A DNA stretch of 51,108 bases. It comes from Methylobacterium sp. W2. Its GTDB lineage: Bacteria; Pseudomonadota; Alphaproteobacteria; Rhizobiales; Beijerinckiaceae. The DNA lies in NCBI RefSeq assembly GCF_020662345.1, contig NZ_VMOA01000040.1:1-51108 (forward strand), in the 5' to 3' direction. This document shows positions 1 to 8,473 of this stretch, one piece after another; positions within the stretch are counted from its first letter, which is position 1, and the number at the start of each line of letters is the position of its first letter. Made by a program: the position numbers and the translations under genes. A model generated the notes under the pieces. That model saw only the letters and a program-made list of their open reading frames with translations. It was not told the DNA's origin and ran no database searches.

Positions 1-118
1 CTTCCGCCGCCTCGCCAAGGATTACGAGCGCTATCCCAGCACACTCGCCGATCTCCACATCGTCGCCTTCGTCTGCCTCATGCTCAAACAGGCCGCTCAA
101 CTGGCAAACGGTTCATAA
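1..118 (+). mobile_element. C-terminal fragment of an IS5-like transposase, cut by the window edge
   Basis: The frame from base 2 encodes 38 residues, FRRLAKDYERYPSTLADLHI followed by VAFVCLMLKQAAQLANGS, then TAA at 116-118. This type of ending (RLAKDYER near the end, then a hydrophobic helix) is typical of IS5/IS427-group DDE transposases as I know the family. The bases just after the stop, AACAGCCTCTAG, resemble the terminal inverted repeat often found there, so the element probably ends near 127. Whether the transposase is intact cannot be told because the start lies outside the window. Confidence 0.7.
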
Positions 119-608
119 CAGCCTCTAGGCTCGATGCTTCGGCAGAATTAAAGCCTTCGTGGCGGTCAAACGAAAAATCCGCCTCAACGCGAGACTGCCG
201 GGTGACGTTGTTCATGAAGATGAGGCGTTCCGGAGACCACCGGACACCGTTCATTGTGGCATGCCAGACTCACGCGTCGAACGTGAATAGTACATTCTGA
301 ACGAATCAAGCTTCGGCGATGGCAACGTCGTTTGGGATGATCTTGTTGCCAGCCGCGACGCAGGGGAAGGTCGTGTCCCTTGACGTGGGATAGCTCCCTG
401 AGAGTCACCTCGATGACCGGCGTGAGCCGGAAGGATCAAGTTGCCAGGGTCGGCAGGTTGACGAGCGGATCATCGCTGATTGGGGGGATACTTTGTCGGG
501 TCATGGAACGTGACTGTGCTCAATGACCCGGTCGTCAATCCACTCCAGCGGGACGCGCCGACGAGCCTGCCTCGACGGGCCGTGACAACCCCGGTTTCGT
601 GGGAGAAA
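119..608. other. Intergenic region, no convincing gene
   Basis: About 490 bases between the transposase end and the next plausible gene. Short open frames exist on both strands (for example 251-439 minus and 480-680 plus), but their arginine- and proline-rich translations look like GC-driven noise and I found no ribosome site or family resemblance. The first few bases probably contain the right end of the insertion element. Confidence 0.5.
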
Positions 609-1007
609 TTAGGCCGAGGCGCCGGCGGAAGAATCGAACAAGAAATCGTCGGCGGCTGGGACTGGGACGGACAGGCCTGAGCCGTAGGCGGCTTTCGACA
701 GGCGCCATGGGCGATCGACCTGAGCGCGGATGGCCTCGGACGGACGCAGGCGCCGCAATGCGCCGTCCTCTCCCAGTTCTTCCACAGTGAGAAAGCCGTA
801 GACCTGCAGACGGGCAGCGATCAGCTTGGTCTCGCGGTCGCCGGCCGCAACCGCAAGCGTCCCGCTGGCATAGACCGCATCCATGAGCGCGCGCTGGTCC
901 ACCCGCCTCGCGGCGAGGGAGGGCGAAACGACCGGAGCCTGGGGCTGGGGCCTGCCGGGACGCCGGAAGGGAACCACGTTGTCGATCGCCGTGTGAACGC
1001 TACGCAT
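609..1007 (-). CDS. Hypothetical protein, 132 aa
   Basis: The ATG at 1007 is preceded on the minus strand by AAGGG about nine bases upstream, a fair ribosome site. The protein begins MRSVHTAIDNVVPFRRPGRP, a basic and proline-rich N-terminus, followed by a more ordered part with acidic and leucine-rich segments (residues about 35-105). There is no signal peptide, membrane segment or cysteine. I do not recognise the family. Codon use looks natural for a GC-rich alphaproteobacterium, which is the main reason for calling it. It lies alone, 194 bases downstream of the beta-barrel gene on the same strand, so it could be read from the same promoter. Confidence 0.5.
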   Translation of the reverse strand: MRSVHTAIDNVVPFRRPGRPQPQAPVVSPSLAARRVDQRALMDAVYASGTLAVAAGDRETKLIAARLQVYGFLTVEELGEDGALRRLRPSEAIRAQVDRPWRLSKAAYGSGLSVPVPAADDFLFDSSAGASA

Positions 1008-1201
1008 ACACCGTTACCCTTGAAACCATGCGTGGGGATCAGCGAACGCCGCTGCAGCCCCACGATCGCTAGGTTTCGACGAGTCGGATTAATGGGCGGT
1101 TTACGGTAAATCCCGGACCTGTCTCGAAGGAGCACTGACTGGCTGCGGAGCGGGGAGACGAATGGCGCGCTTCGCCCCCGTCGCCGCCCCGTGACAATGC
1201 C

Positions 1202-2095
1202 CTACCGCAGGGATTGCCGCCCGCTCAGCGGGATTGAGGGCGCCGCGGAATTGGTGCTCTCCTTGTAGATCGGCACGATCAGCCGCAGCCAGCCGCGGGT
1301 CTCGCGGCCACCGTAATTGCGCTCGGCCACGTCCCGGGTGACGTAGGCCTGGACGTTCACCGGCCCGAAATTGTAGCCGACGAGGCCGCCCACCGCGATT
1401 TGACCCTGGCGGCGATACCCGGGGAAACGCGTGGGCAGATCGGTGGAGGCGAACGCCACCGGACCGACCTCCCATTTGCCGAACTTCTTCGTCGCGGTGA
1501 GATCGAGGTTGAGATAGTCGGGATAGACTACGCCCTGCGCGGTCACCGGATCGACGAAGATCCCGTAGAGCAGGTTCGCAGTCAGGTTGAAGCCGTTGCC
1601 GCTATACGTCGCGGCGAAACGGTGGCTCAGCGACGCGTTCTGGGTTAGGAAGCCCGTCTCGATCGGCAGGTATCCACCGAAGAGATAGCTCACCCCTAGA
1701 TCGTTGCCGAGATTCCAGGCGAGCTGGGCAGCGAGCAGAGGCTGGCCAATGCCGCTCTGGTAGGGCGTGCCACGCGGGCTCGAGGCCACGACCGGCTGGA
1801 TCGCCGCGAAGTTGAGCCGTGCGCCCAGCAGGTTCCACGGTGTCGCCCAAAGGAAAGTGGGTAGGTTGATGTTCGATTCGGAATCGAGCGGCCGGGTGTC
1901 GCGGACGCCGAAGCTCGACGTGTTGACGAAGTAGAGGCCGACGGGAAGCTGCGCGCCGACCGGAAGGCCGACCGTCTGTCCGGGTTGCGCCGCCGAACCG
2001 GCCTGGGCTGGCCCGGAAGCGACAGTCGTTAGGCCAAGGCCGACGCAAAGGGTGAGACCGAGCGTGGAGGTTGCGTGGCGGAAACCGTGAATCAT
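1202..2095 (-). CDS. Outer-membrane beta-barrel protein, phenol-MetA-pathway-like
   Basis: 297 aa with a clear Sec signal peptide (residues about 1-32, hydrophobic stretch then GPAQAG). The mature part alternates hydrophobic and polar residues with many aromatic and glycine residues, for example LGVSYLFGGYLP and FGKWEVGPVAFAS, and ends in a repeated strand pattern. This matches my knowledge of the MetA-pathway-of-phenol-degradation/SphA-like outer membrane family, which is thought to form channels or transporters; the substrate is unknown. The start has AGAGG about eight bases upstream. The neighbouring cytochrome gene is on the same strand but more than 300 bases upstream. Nothing links it directly to photosynthesis. 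Confidence 0.7.
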   Translation of the reverse strand: MIHGFRHATSTLGLTLCVGLGLTTVASGPAQAGSAAQPGQTVGLPVGAQLPVGLYFVNTSSFGVRDTRPLDSESNINLPTFLWATPWNLLGARLNFAAIQPVVASSPRGTPYQSGIGQPLLAAQLAWNLGNDLGVSYLFGGYLPIETGFLTQNASLSHRFAATYSGNGFNLTANLLYGIFVDPVTAQGVVYPDYLNLDLTATKKFGKWEVGPVAFASTDLPTRFPGYRRQGQIAVGGLVGYNFGPVNVQAYVTRDVAERNYGGRETRGWLRLIVPIYKESTNSAAPSIPLSGRQSLR

Positions 2096-2413
2096 CCAGT
2101 ACCTCTTCCGGGAGCGTGATAGGGAAAGCGCCGCATTCGAGCGAGCTCTCCTTCATCGACGCACCAGCACCGGATCCCATTCCCTCCGTACCTCAATCGT
2201 AGCGGCGCTGTCACTCAAAGGTCACATTCGTATAGCCCGTCGTTCGACAAAAAAGCCTGCGAATAACAAAGCCATCGATCTATATTTGATCTTTAAATAC
2301 CGATATTTGAATTATTATTCGCGGTGACTTCGGCGAATGTACCAGCAAAAATCATTGACGGTAGGCCTGCAGTCTCCATCTACGCCGATGCGGGCAACGT
2401 TGTCCCGTATTGA
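2096..2413. other. AT-rich intergenic region, probable promoter region of the beta-barrel gene
   Basis: These 318 bases separate the cytochrome stop from the beta-barrel start; both genes are on the minus strand. The part at about 2240-2330 is strikingly AT-rich (runs such as TATATTTGATCTTTAAATAC) compared with its surroundings. That fits a promoter or upstream activating region, but I cannot assign definite -35/-10 boxes. No gene is seen. Confidence 0.4.
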
Positions 2414-3994
2414 TCACGGCGTCGGTGCGGCACCGGCGGGGGCCGGCAGGGCGGCCCGCTTTTCGGGGTTCCTAATCTGGCTGTAGACGATGCTGGAGAA
2501 GCTCCCGATCACCGTGTGCCAGCCGGGCTTGCCGTAGGCCGGGTCGTCGCGGGCGGCTTGGCAGAACGCCGTGGTCAATCCGTTTACGATATCGTCGTCC
2601 TTGGCGCCTCCGGCCGCGGCCTTTACCTTGGGAAGGAGAGCAACGACAACCGGGATAAAGTTCTCCTGCGCCAGCCCCTTCAGGCTCGTTGCGGCGCCTG
2701 CGTCGGCGATGGCTTTGGCCACATCCGGTTGAGCGATGACGGCGCAGGATGCGGTTCCCGCCAGCATGGTCTGCGTGGCGGCGCGGGCGGTGCCGACGAG
2801 GCCGCGCTGGGCGATGACGGGGGCGTTGTTGCCCCAGGCGTTGCGGATGTAATCGGTCACGTCGGCGACCTCCTGATCGGTCATGCCCGCCCCCACCGCC
2901 GGCATCGGCGCATAGCCGTTCTGGGCGGCGAGCCCGCCGAGAATCACGCGGATCACCGTCTCCGGACCCTCCGCCTGGACGGAGGTGTTGCCGGCGAGGG
3001 CCGGAATCGCCCCTTCGACGCCCTTGCCGTCCGGCTTGTGGCAGGAGGAGCAGTAGCTCAGATAGGTCGCGGCACCCGGCGCATCGGCCTGGTTAAACGC
3101 CCGAAGATCCTTGACCTTATAGCTTTCTTTCGCTTTCTGCGTGCGCAGATAGGCGACCATCGCCTTCAGGTCGGCATCGGTTAGCTTGGAGAGGGATTCC
3201 TCGATGGTCTGGCGCATCGGCCCGGCGGCGACGCCCGGCTGGTTGCCCGGAGCGGCGCCGGTTTTGAGGTATTTGACCACTTGATCGTCGGTCCAGGAGC
3301 CGATTCCGGTGTGGTCGTCGGGGGTGATGTTGGGGGCGTACCAGCCGTCGATGACGCCGCCGCCGAGTTTTCCGGCCAATCCGCTGTTTCCGACGATCTT
3401 GTTGGCGTTGTGGCACATGCCGCAATGGCCGAGCCCCTCTACGAGGTAGCCGCCGCGATTGACCTCAGCGCTGGCATTCGGATCCGGCTTGAATTCGCCC
3501 GCGGTGAAGAAGGCGGTACGCCAGGTGATGAGTGCGGTGCGAATATTGAACGGGAACGGGATCTCAGAAGGTTTGCGCGGCTCCTTCACCGGCTCGAGGG
3601 AGCGCAGGTAAGCAAAGATCGCATCGGAATCGTCACGCGTGACTTTGGTGTACCAGGCGAAGGGGAAGGCCGGATAGAGGTAGCTGCCCTCGTTGTCGAT
3701 GCCTTCGTGCAGGGCGCGGTAGAAGTCGTCGGCGGTCCATTTACCGAGCCCGGTCTCGTCGTCCGGTGTGAGGTTCGGCGTGCGGATCTTCCCGATCGGC
3801 GTGTTGAGGACGTAGTTCCCGGCAAAGGGCTTGCCGCCCGGCGCGGAATGGCAGGCGACGCAATCGCCCGCCGTCGCCAAGTATTCGCCCCGCTTGATCT
3901 GTTCCGCATCTTGGGCTGAAGCTTGGGAAGAAACACCGGTCGCGGCGGCGATGAGACCGGCCGAACCGAGCAGGAGGGCAGATATGCGACGCAT
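2414..3994 (-). CDS. Periplasmic tri-haem cytochrome c, dehydrogenase electron-transfer subunit type
   Basis: 526 aa from the ATG at 3994, which has GGAGAA about nine bases upstream and opens a good signal peptide (MRRISALLLGSAGLIAAATG, then ASAQDA). An upstream in-frame start at 4108 would add a non-signal leader and is unlikely. Three CXXCH haem-c sites are visible: CVACH early in the mature protein, CGMCH in the middle and CSSCH in the C-terminal half. The layout resembles the cytochrome subunits (AdhB type) of membrane-bound alcohol, aldose or gluconate dehydrogenases. No catalytic dehydrogenase subunit lies nearby. The last 120 residues or so after the third haem domain carry no further haem site and are an unusual extension. 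The substrate chain is unknown. Confidence 0.8.
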   Translation of the reverse strand: MRRISALLLGSAGLIAAATGVSSQASAQDAEQIKRGEYLATAGDCVACHSAPGGKPFAGNYVLNTPIGKIRTPNLTPDDETGLGKWTADDFYRALHEGIDNEGSYLYPAFPFAWYTKVTRDDSDAIFAYLRSLEPVKEPRKPSEIPFPFNIRTALITWRTAFFTAGEFKPDPNASAEVNRGGYLVEGLGHCGMCHNANKIVGNSGLAGKLGGGVIDGWYAPNITPDDHTGIGSWTDDQVVKYLKTGAAPGNQPGVAAGPMRQTIEESLSKLTDADLKAMVAYLRTQKAKESYKVKDLRAFNQADAPGAATYLSYCSSCHKPDGKGVEGAIPALAGNTSVQAEGPETVIRVILGGLAAQNGYAPMPAVGAGMTDQEVADVTDYIRNAWGNNAPVIAQRGLVGTARAATQTMLAGTASCAVIAQPDVAKAIADAGAATSLKGLAQENFIPVVVALLPKVKAAAGGAKDDDIVNGLTTAFCQAARDDPAYGKPGWHTVIGSFSSIVYSQIRNPEKRAALPAPAGAAPTP

Positions 3995-4040
3995 GAAGCC
4001 GGTTCTCCACTCGTGAAGTCCAGGATGGGACAGCTGTCGT

Positions 4041-4400
4041 TCAGGCACGCTTCGTGACCGTTCTGCCCGGTTGGCGACGGTCGGGCATGGCCGGATCGGA
4101 TGCGCCACGCGACCCCCCGAACATGCGCAACGCGACCTCCCCTAGATGCGCCATCAGCGAGGCGAACAGGCAGAGCGCCACCACCGTCCAATCCGACCCG
4201 ATCAGCGCGGCCCGGATCGCCAGCATCAGCGCCGCGCCCGAGGCGAGATTGCAGAAAAGGGGCGCAAGGAGCGGGCGATCCCCCCCATGAAGACGCCATG
4301 CCACGAGGGCGGCGGCCTCCAGGGCCACCAGACCGAGGATCACGTCGATGATCCGCCCGGAGGCGAACAGAGCCGCCAGGGTCGCCGCATCCGGAATCAT
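4041..4400 (-). CDS. Small hydrophobic membrane protein, unknown function
   Basis: 119 aa with about three transmembrane segments (around residues 17-36, 43-62 and 70-92) and a basic C-terminal tail. Its ATG overlaps the tspO stop as ATGA (4397-4400), so it is translationally coupled to tspO and lies at the end of the bchG-bch2-bchP-tspO run. That suggests co-expression with pigment genes. I recognise no family and no catalytic residue, so any role in pigment handling is only inferred from position. Confidence 0.65.
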   Translation of the reverse strand: MIPDAATLAALFASGRIIDVILGLVALEAAALVAWRLHGGDRPLLAPLFCNLASGAALMLAIRAALIGSDWTVVALCLFASLMAHLGEVALRMFGGSRGASDPAMPDRRQPGRTVTKRA

Positions 4401-4918
4401 ACCCGGCTTCCGATCGTACGAGCGGGGCGGGCCTCACCGAACGGCCCGTTCAGTCGCACGATCGCCCGGTTCAGCAAGGTCGCGACGCTGACCCAGGCGA
4501 GGTAGGGGGCGAGCAGGAGGGCCGCGATCCCCGAGACCTGGGCCGTCACCGCGATCAGCGCCACGATGGAGAGCCACAGGGCGATCACCTCGAGATAGGC
4601 CCAGTCCGGCCGGCGCAGGCGGAAGAAGATGCCGCTCCAGGCGATGTTGAGGACGAGGTTGACGCCGTAGGCGGCGAGCAACGCGGCGCGGGCCGAGGTT
4701 CCGGCCTCCGCGTGCCAGGCGATCACGGCGGAGATCGCCGTGAGGGTGAAGATCGTGGTCCAGACCGGACCGAAGGCCCAGTCCGGCGGCTTCCAGGACG
4801 GACGCCGCAGGGATTGATACCAGGGGCCGGTGGTCGTCAGGAGCCCGCCGGCCAGGGCGGTGACGAGGGCGGCGGCCGCCGCGACCACGACCGGGCCAGT
4901 CTCGAACCCGCCGATCAC
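4397..4918 (-). CDS. tspO: TspO/MBR family tryptophan-rich sensory protein
   Basis: 173 aa, starting with GTG at 4918 that overlaps the bchP stop as GTGA. The protein has five hydrophobic helices and the family's aromatic signature, WYQSLRRPSWKPPDWAFGPV, followed by WTTIF and NLVLNIAWSGIFF. TspO proteins are membrane proteins that bind tetrapyrroles; in Rhodobacter the homologue (once called crtK) influences expression of photosynthesis genes in response to oxygen. The tight coupling to bchP supports the same link here. The GTG start is chosen because any longer frame would run through the bchP coding region. Confidence 0.9.
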   Translation of the reverse strand: MIGGFETGPVVVAAAAALVTALAGGLLTTTGPWYQSLRRPSWKPPDWAFGPVWTTIFTLTAISAVIAWHAEAGTSARAALLAAYGVNLVLNIAWSGIFFRLRRPDWAYLEVIALWLSIVALIAVTAQVSGIAALLLAPYLAWVSVATLLNRAIVRLNGPFGEARPARTIGSRV

Positions 4919-6099
4919 GGGGAGACCCAGCGGAACAGGTGCGCCAGATCCTTGAAGAAGATCCTCACATGGGCGGCGGGCTTTGCCCGCACCAGTTCCT
5001 TGTTCATGTAGGAATCCCAGGTGAGCTGCTGGACGTCCTTGTCCTTGCAGATCGAGACGAAGCGCTCGCGCAGGGAATCGTTGCGGTACCAGACCCATTG
5101 CATCATCTGCAAAATCAGGAAGACGCGGCCGTGCAGGCGCAGGAAACGACGCCGGGCCAGGGCCAGGGAGGCGGCCTTGCCGGTGGCGAGGAAGGTGTCG
5201 GCCGCCTCCGCCGCGAGCCGGCCGCCGAGCATGGCGTAGTAGATGCCCTCGCCCGAGGCCGGGGCGACGATGCCGGCGGCGTCCCCGGTGAGCAGCACGT
5301 CGCGGCCATTGTCCCAGCGCTTGAGCGGTTTCAGCGGCAGCGGCGCGCCTTCGCGGCGTATTGTTTCCCCGGCATCGAGGCCGGTAGAGGCGCGTAAAGA
5401 GCGGATCGCCCCGCGCAGGGAGAAGCCCTTGCGGGCGCTGCCGGTGCCGATGCTGATCGTGTCGCCATGGGGAAAGACCCAGGCGTAGAAATCCGGCGAG
5501 AGCTTGCCCTGGTAGTAGACGTCGCAGCGCGTCCCCTCGACGTCGCCGCTTCCATCCGCCGGGCGCCGGACGATCTCGTGATAGGCGAAGACCTGTTTCA
5601 TGGCCGCGTGGCCGGGAATCTCGGCCCGCCCGACCACCGAACTCGCCCCGTCCGCGCCGATGACGAGGCGGGTGCGGACCCGGTGCTCCGCGTCGCCGGA
5701 GCGGTAATGCACCACCGCCCCGCCGTCGTCGTCGCGGACGATGCGGGTGAAGCTGCCGGCCCGGTGGTCGGCGCCAGCCAGGGCCGCGCGGTCGCGCAGC
5801 CAGGGGTCGAAATGCTCGCGGTCGACCATGCCGACGAAACCGTCGCCGATGGGCATGTCCACCCGCTTGTCCTTGGGGGAGATCATCCGCGCCGAGCGCA
5901 CGCGGGCAACGAGCAGATGATCGGGAATCGCGAAGTCACGGATCAGGCGCGGGGGAATCGCACCGCCGCAGGGCTTGATCCGGCCCGGCTTGTCGAGGAG
6001 CAGGACGCGGCGCCCCATCCGGGCGAGATCTGTGGCGGCGGTGGCCCCGGCCGGGCCGCCCCCCACCACCACGACGTCGAAGGTCTCCGGCTCCGGCAT
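4915..6099 (-). CDS. bchP: Geranylgeranyl reductase BchP
   Basis: 394 aa flavoprotein. The N-terminus carries an FAD dinucleotide-binding motif, VVVVGGGPAGATAATDLARM, followed by the conserved KPCGGAIPPRLI segment of the geranylgeranyl reductase family; GDAAGIVAPASGEGIYYAM later on is the second FAD contact. BchP reduces the geranylgeranyl tail of bacteriochlorophyll a to phytyl using NADPH. The ATG at 6099 has GAGGTGAG at a good distance; an upstream in-frame ATG at 6255 would overlap the preceding gene for 146 bases and lacks family resemblance. It sits ten bases downstream of bch2 and overlaps tspO, so bchG-bch2-bchP-tspO is one transcription unit. Confidence 0.95.
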   Translation of the reverse strand: MPEPETFDVVVVGGGPAGATAATDLARMGRRVLLLDKPGRIKPCGGAIPPRLIRDFAIPDHLLVARVRSARMISPKDKRVDMPIGDGFVGMVDREHFDPWLRDRAALAGADHRAGSFTRIVRDDDGGAVVHYRSGDAEHRVRTRLVIGADGASSVVGRAEIPGHAAMKQVFAYHEIVRRPADGSGDVEGTRCDVYYQGKLSPDFYAWVFPHGDTISIGTGSARKGFSLRGAIRSLRASTGLDAGETIRREGAPLPLKPLKRWDNGRDVLLTGDAAGIVAPASGEGIYYAMLGGRLAAEAADTFLATGKAASLALARRRFLRLHGRVFLILQMMQWVWYRNDSLRERFVSICKDKDVQQLTWDSYMNKELVRAKPAAHVRIFFKDLAHLFRWVSP

Positions 6100-6109
6100 G
6101 GGTCTCACC

Positions 6110-7447
6110 TCAGCGATAGCGGGGTTGAAGTACGGGCCGTCGCGGGCGGGCGGCACGGCGCAGCAGCGTGGCGCTCGCGTGCTCGATCCTGAGAGCCAGG
6201 AGGGCTCCCACCAGGAACAGGGCGGCCTCGGCCAGGAACACGGCGGCATAAGCATGGACCGGCTCGGGGCTGACGAGGCGGGCGAGGTCCACCGCCATGG
6301 TCCCGAGGAAGCCGCCGGCCCCGAAGGCGACGCCCTGGGCCGCGCCCCAGACCCCCATCCGGGTGCCGCGCTCGGCCTCGCCGCCGGCCCCCGCCAGGCC
6401 CATCATCGAGCCGATGGCGGCCACGGCAAACATGCCGTTGAACAGGCCGAGGGCGAAGACCGCGACGCGCAGGGGGAAGTCCGGCCCGATGAGGCCGCCA
6501 CCGGCGATCCCCGCCAGCGCCAGGGCCGAACCGGCGCAGCCGGTGGCAGTCCACAGCTTCAGCGAGCCGAGATAGGAGCCGCCGATCCCCATGGTCAGGC
6601 CGGCCACGGTGAGCATGCCGGCGAGCACGCCGCCATGCTGCAGGCCCGAGAGCTTGGTGGTGACGCCGGGCGTCATCGCGAAGACGAGGCCGGCGAAGGG
6701 TTCGAGGATGAGTTCCTGCGCGCTGTAGGCCAGCATCGCCACGAAGATGAAGACGGTGAAGCGGCGCGAGGCCGGCTCGGACCAGACCCGTGCCAGCACC
6801 TCGCGGAACGGCCGCTTCGGGGCCCTCTCCGCATGGCTAGACGGCGCCCGCACCGGCTCGATGCCACTGACCGCGAGCAAGGCTAGGAGGAAGGCGAGGA
6901 GCGAGACCGTCCCCGACACGGCCACGAGCCGGGCGCCGGAGAACGGATCGAGGAAATGTCCGGCGATCGGGGCGGTGATGGCGAAGCCCGCGATCATCAT
7001 CACCCAGACGATGGTGGCCGCAGCCCCCCGGCGGCGCGCCTCGACGCCGCCCGCCAGGAGCACGAGGAGGGAGGTGCCCGCGGCACCCGCCCCCATGCCC
7101 ACGGTGAGGAAGGACAGGATCGCCAGAGCGATACCGGAGGCAAGATGGGTTTCCATCAGGGCGGTCGCCGCCGCCGCGCCGAAGCCGCCGAGGCACAGCG
7201 CGGCCATACCGCCGACGATCCAGGGCGTGCGCCGCCCGCCCATATCCGAACCGTAGCCCCAGCGCGGGCGCAGAACCTGCACGGCGTAATGGAGGGTCAC
7301 GAGGGCGCCGGGAATCATCGCCGGCAAAGCGAGTTCCACCACCATGACCCGGTTGAGGGTCGAGGTCATGAGGACGACCACGGCGCCAAGCGCGGTCTGG
7401 ACGAGACCGAGGCGGATTATGGCGAGCCAGCCCATGGTCGGCGCCAT
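6110..7447 (-). CDS. bch2: PucC/LhaA-family membrane protein between bchG and bchP (Bch2/ORF428 type)
   Basis: 445 aa with about twelve hydrophobic segments, an MFS-like fold. The N-terminal part, IIRLGLVQTALGAVVVLMTS then LNRVMVVEL, is the hallmark of the PucC family, which is thought to deliver or handle (bacterio)chlorophyll during antenna assembly. Position between bchG and bchP matches bch2/ORF428 of purple bacteria. The start ATG at 7447 overlaps the bchG stop by one base (TGATG). A second member of the family, lhaA, is encoded at 19997-21457. Transport activity itself is inferred from the family. Confidence 0.9.
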   Translation of the reverse strand: MAPTMGWLAIIRLGLVQTALGAVVVLMTSTLNRVMVVELALPAMIPGALVTLHYAVQVLRPRWGYGSDMGGRRTPWIVGGMAALCLGGFGAAAATALMETHLASGIALAILSFLTVGMGAGAAGTSLLVLLAGGVEARRRGAAATIVWVMMIAGFAITAPIAGHFLDPFSGARLVAVSGTVSLLAFLLALLAVSGIEPVRAPSSHAERAPKRPFREVLARVWSEPASRRFTVFIFVAMLAYSAQELILEPFAGLVFAMTPGVTTKLSGLQHGGVLAGMLTVAGLTMGIGGSYLGSLKLWTATGCAGSALALAGIAGGGLIGPDFPLRVAVFALGLFNGMFAVAAIGSMMGLAGAGGEAERGTRMGVWGAAQGVAFGAGGFLGTMAVDLARLVSPEPVHAYAAVFLAEAALFLVGALLALRIEHASATLLRRAARPRRPVLQPRYR

Positions 7448-8370
7448 CACGCGGCTCCCTGCTGGACGAGGGCCCTGAGGGCGAAGGCCGCCACCAGCAT
7501 GCCGAGCACGTAGAGGGTGGTGCCGGTGCCATTGTACCACGCCGCTTTTTCGCGGGGATTCTTCAACAGGCGGGACATCAGGACGAGTTGCGCGGCGAGC
7601 AGGCCTGCGACGAAAACCGCATGCCCGGACCGGTCCCAGGCATAGAGGAGGGCGATCACCACCAGCTGGGGCAGGGCCATGACGAGGCAGGCGAGGCGGG
7701 CGGCCCGGTCGGTCCCGAGCTGGACCGGCAGCGAGCGGAGATTCATGCGCGCATCCCCTTCCACCGACTTGAAATCGTTGAGGGTCATGATGCCGTGGGC
7801 GCCCACGGAATAGAGGAGGGCGACGGTGAGGATGCGGTGGTCGGGCAGGGCCCCGGCCATCACGGCGGCACCGGTGAACCAGGGCAGGCCCTCGTAGCAG
7901 AGCCCCACCGCGGCGTTGCCCCACCACCCGTTCTGCTTCAGCCTCAAGGGCGGCGCGCTGTAGATCCAGGCGAGAATCAGTCCGAACAGGGCGGCATAGA
8001 GGATCCAGACCCCCAGAGCGGCCGCGACGGAGAGGGAGAGGGTGGTCCAGGCCAGCGCCACGTAGAGGCCCCAGCGGCCGGGCATGCGGCCGGACGGGAT
8101 CGGCCGGTTCGGTTCGTTGATCGCGTCGACATGGCGGTCGTACCAGTCGTTGGCCGCCTGTGAGGTGGCGCAGACCAGGGGGCCGGCGAGCACGATCCCG
8201 GCGACGATGACCGGCCAGTGCCCGCTCGCCGGAACCCCGGAGGAGACCACCCCGCAGGCGAAGGCCCACATCGGCGCGAACCAGGTGATCGGCTTCAACA
8301 GCTCCAGCAGGGCGCTGGGAGCGGGCAGTCCGCGGATGGCGGAAGAAGCGGGGGAGACCGACGTTGCCAT
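7447..8370 (-). CDS. bchG: Bacteriochlorophyll synthase BchG
   Basis: 307 aa UbiA-type polyprenyltransferase with about eight membrane helices. It has the prenyl-diphosphate-binding aspartate motif NDWYDRHVDAINEPNRPIPS (residues about 75-95) and a second loop with NDFKSVEGD (around residue 200). It esterifies bacteriochlorophyllide a with geranylgeranyl diphosphate in the cytoplasmic membrane. First gene of the minus-strand run bchG-bch2-bchP-tspO. A perfect PpsR-type palindrome lies 32 bases before the start codon and overlaps the likely -35 box, so it is probably repressed by oxygen through PpsR. Confidence 0.95.
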   Translation of the reverse strand: MATSVSPASSAIRGLPAPSALLELLKPITWFAPMWAFACGVVSSGVPASGHWPVIVAGIVLAGPLVCATSQAANDWYDRHVDAINEPNRPIPSGRMPGRWGLYVALAWTTLSLSVAAALGVWILYAALFGLILAWIYSAPPLRLKQNGWWGNAAVGLCYEGLPWFTGAAVMAGALPDHRILTVALLYSVGAHGIMTLNDFKSVEGDARMNLRSLPVQLGTDRAARLACLVMALPQLVVIALLYAWDRSGHAVFVAGLLAAQLVLMSRLLKNPREKAAWYNGTGTTLYVLGMLVAAFALRALVQQGAA

Positions 8371-8377
8371 GACGTCG

Positions 8378-8407
8378 AAGCTAGGTTCCGACGTCGCGGT
8401 GTGTCAA
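8378..8407 (-). promoter_or_regulatory. Putative sigma-70 promoter of bchG
   Basis: On the minus strand TTGACA (8407-8402) is followed after 18 bases by TAGCTT (8383-8378). Only seven bases separate this -10 box from the bchG ATG, so the transcript would have almost no leader. The -35 box lies inside the PpsR palindrome, which fits direct repression. It is a motif match only. Confidence 0.4.
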
Positions 8408-8419
8408 GTTTGATTTACA
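8402..8419. promoter_or_regulatory. PpsR/CrtJ-type operator upstream of bchG
   Basis: TGTCAAGTTTGATTTACA fits the known PpsR/CrtJ consensus TGT-N12-ACA exactly. It lies in the 103-base gap between ppsR and bchG. Confidence 0.75.
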
Positions 8420-8473
8420 CGTCGACCGACAAATAAGGGCGACAGTCGGACGCAGACCGCCCGTCGCCGAGGC

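Noticed and set aside
184..680. Short open frames left of the first called gene
   Set aside because: No ribosome sites, low-complexity translations and no family resemblance.
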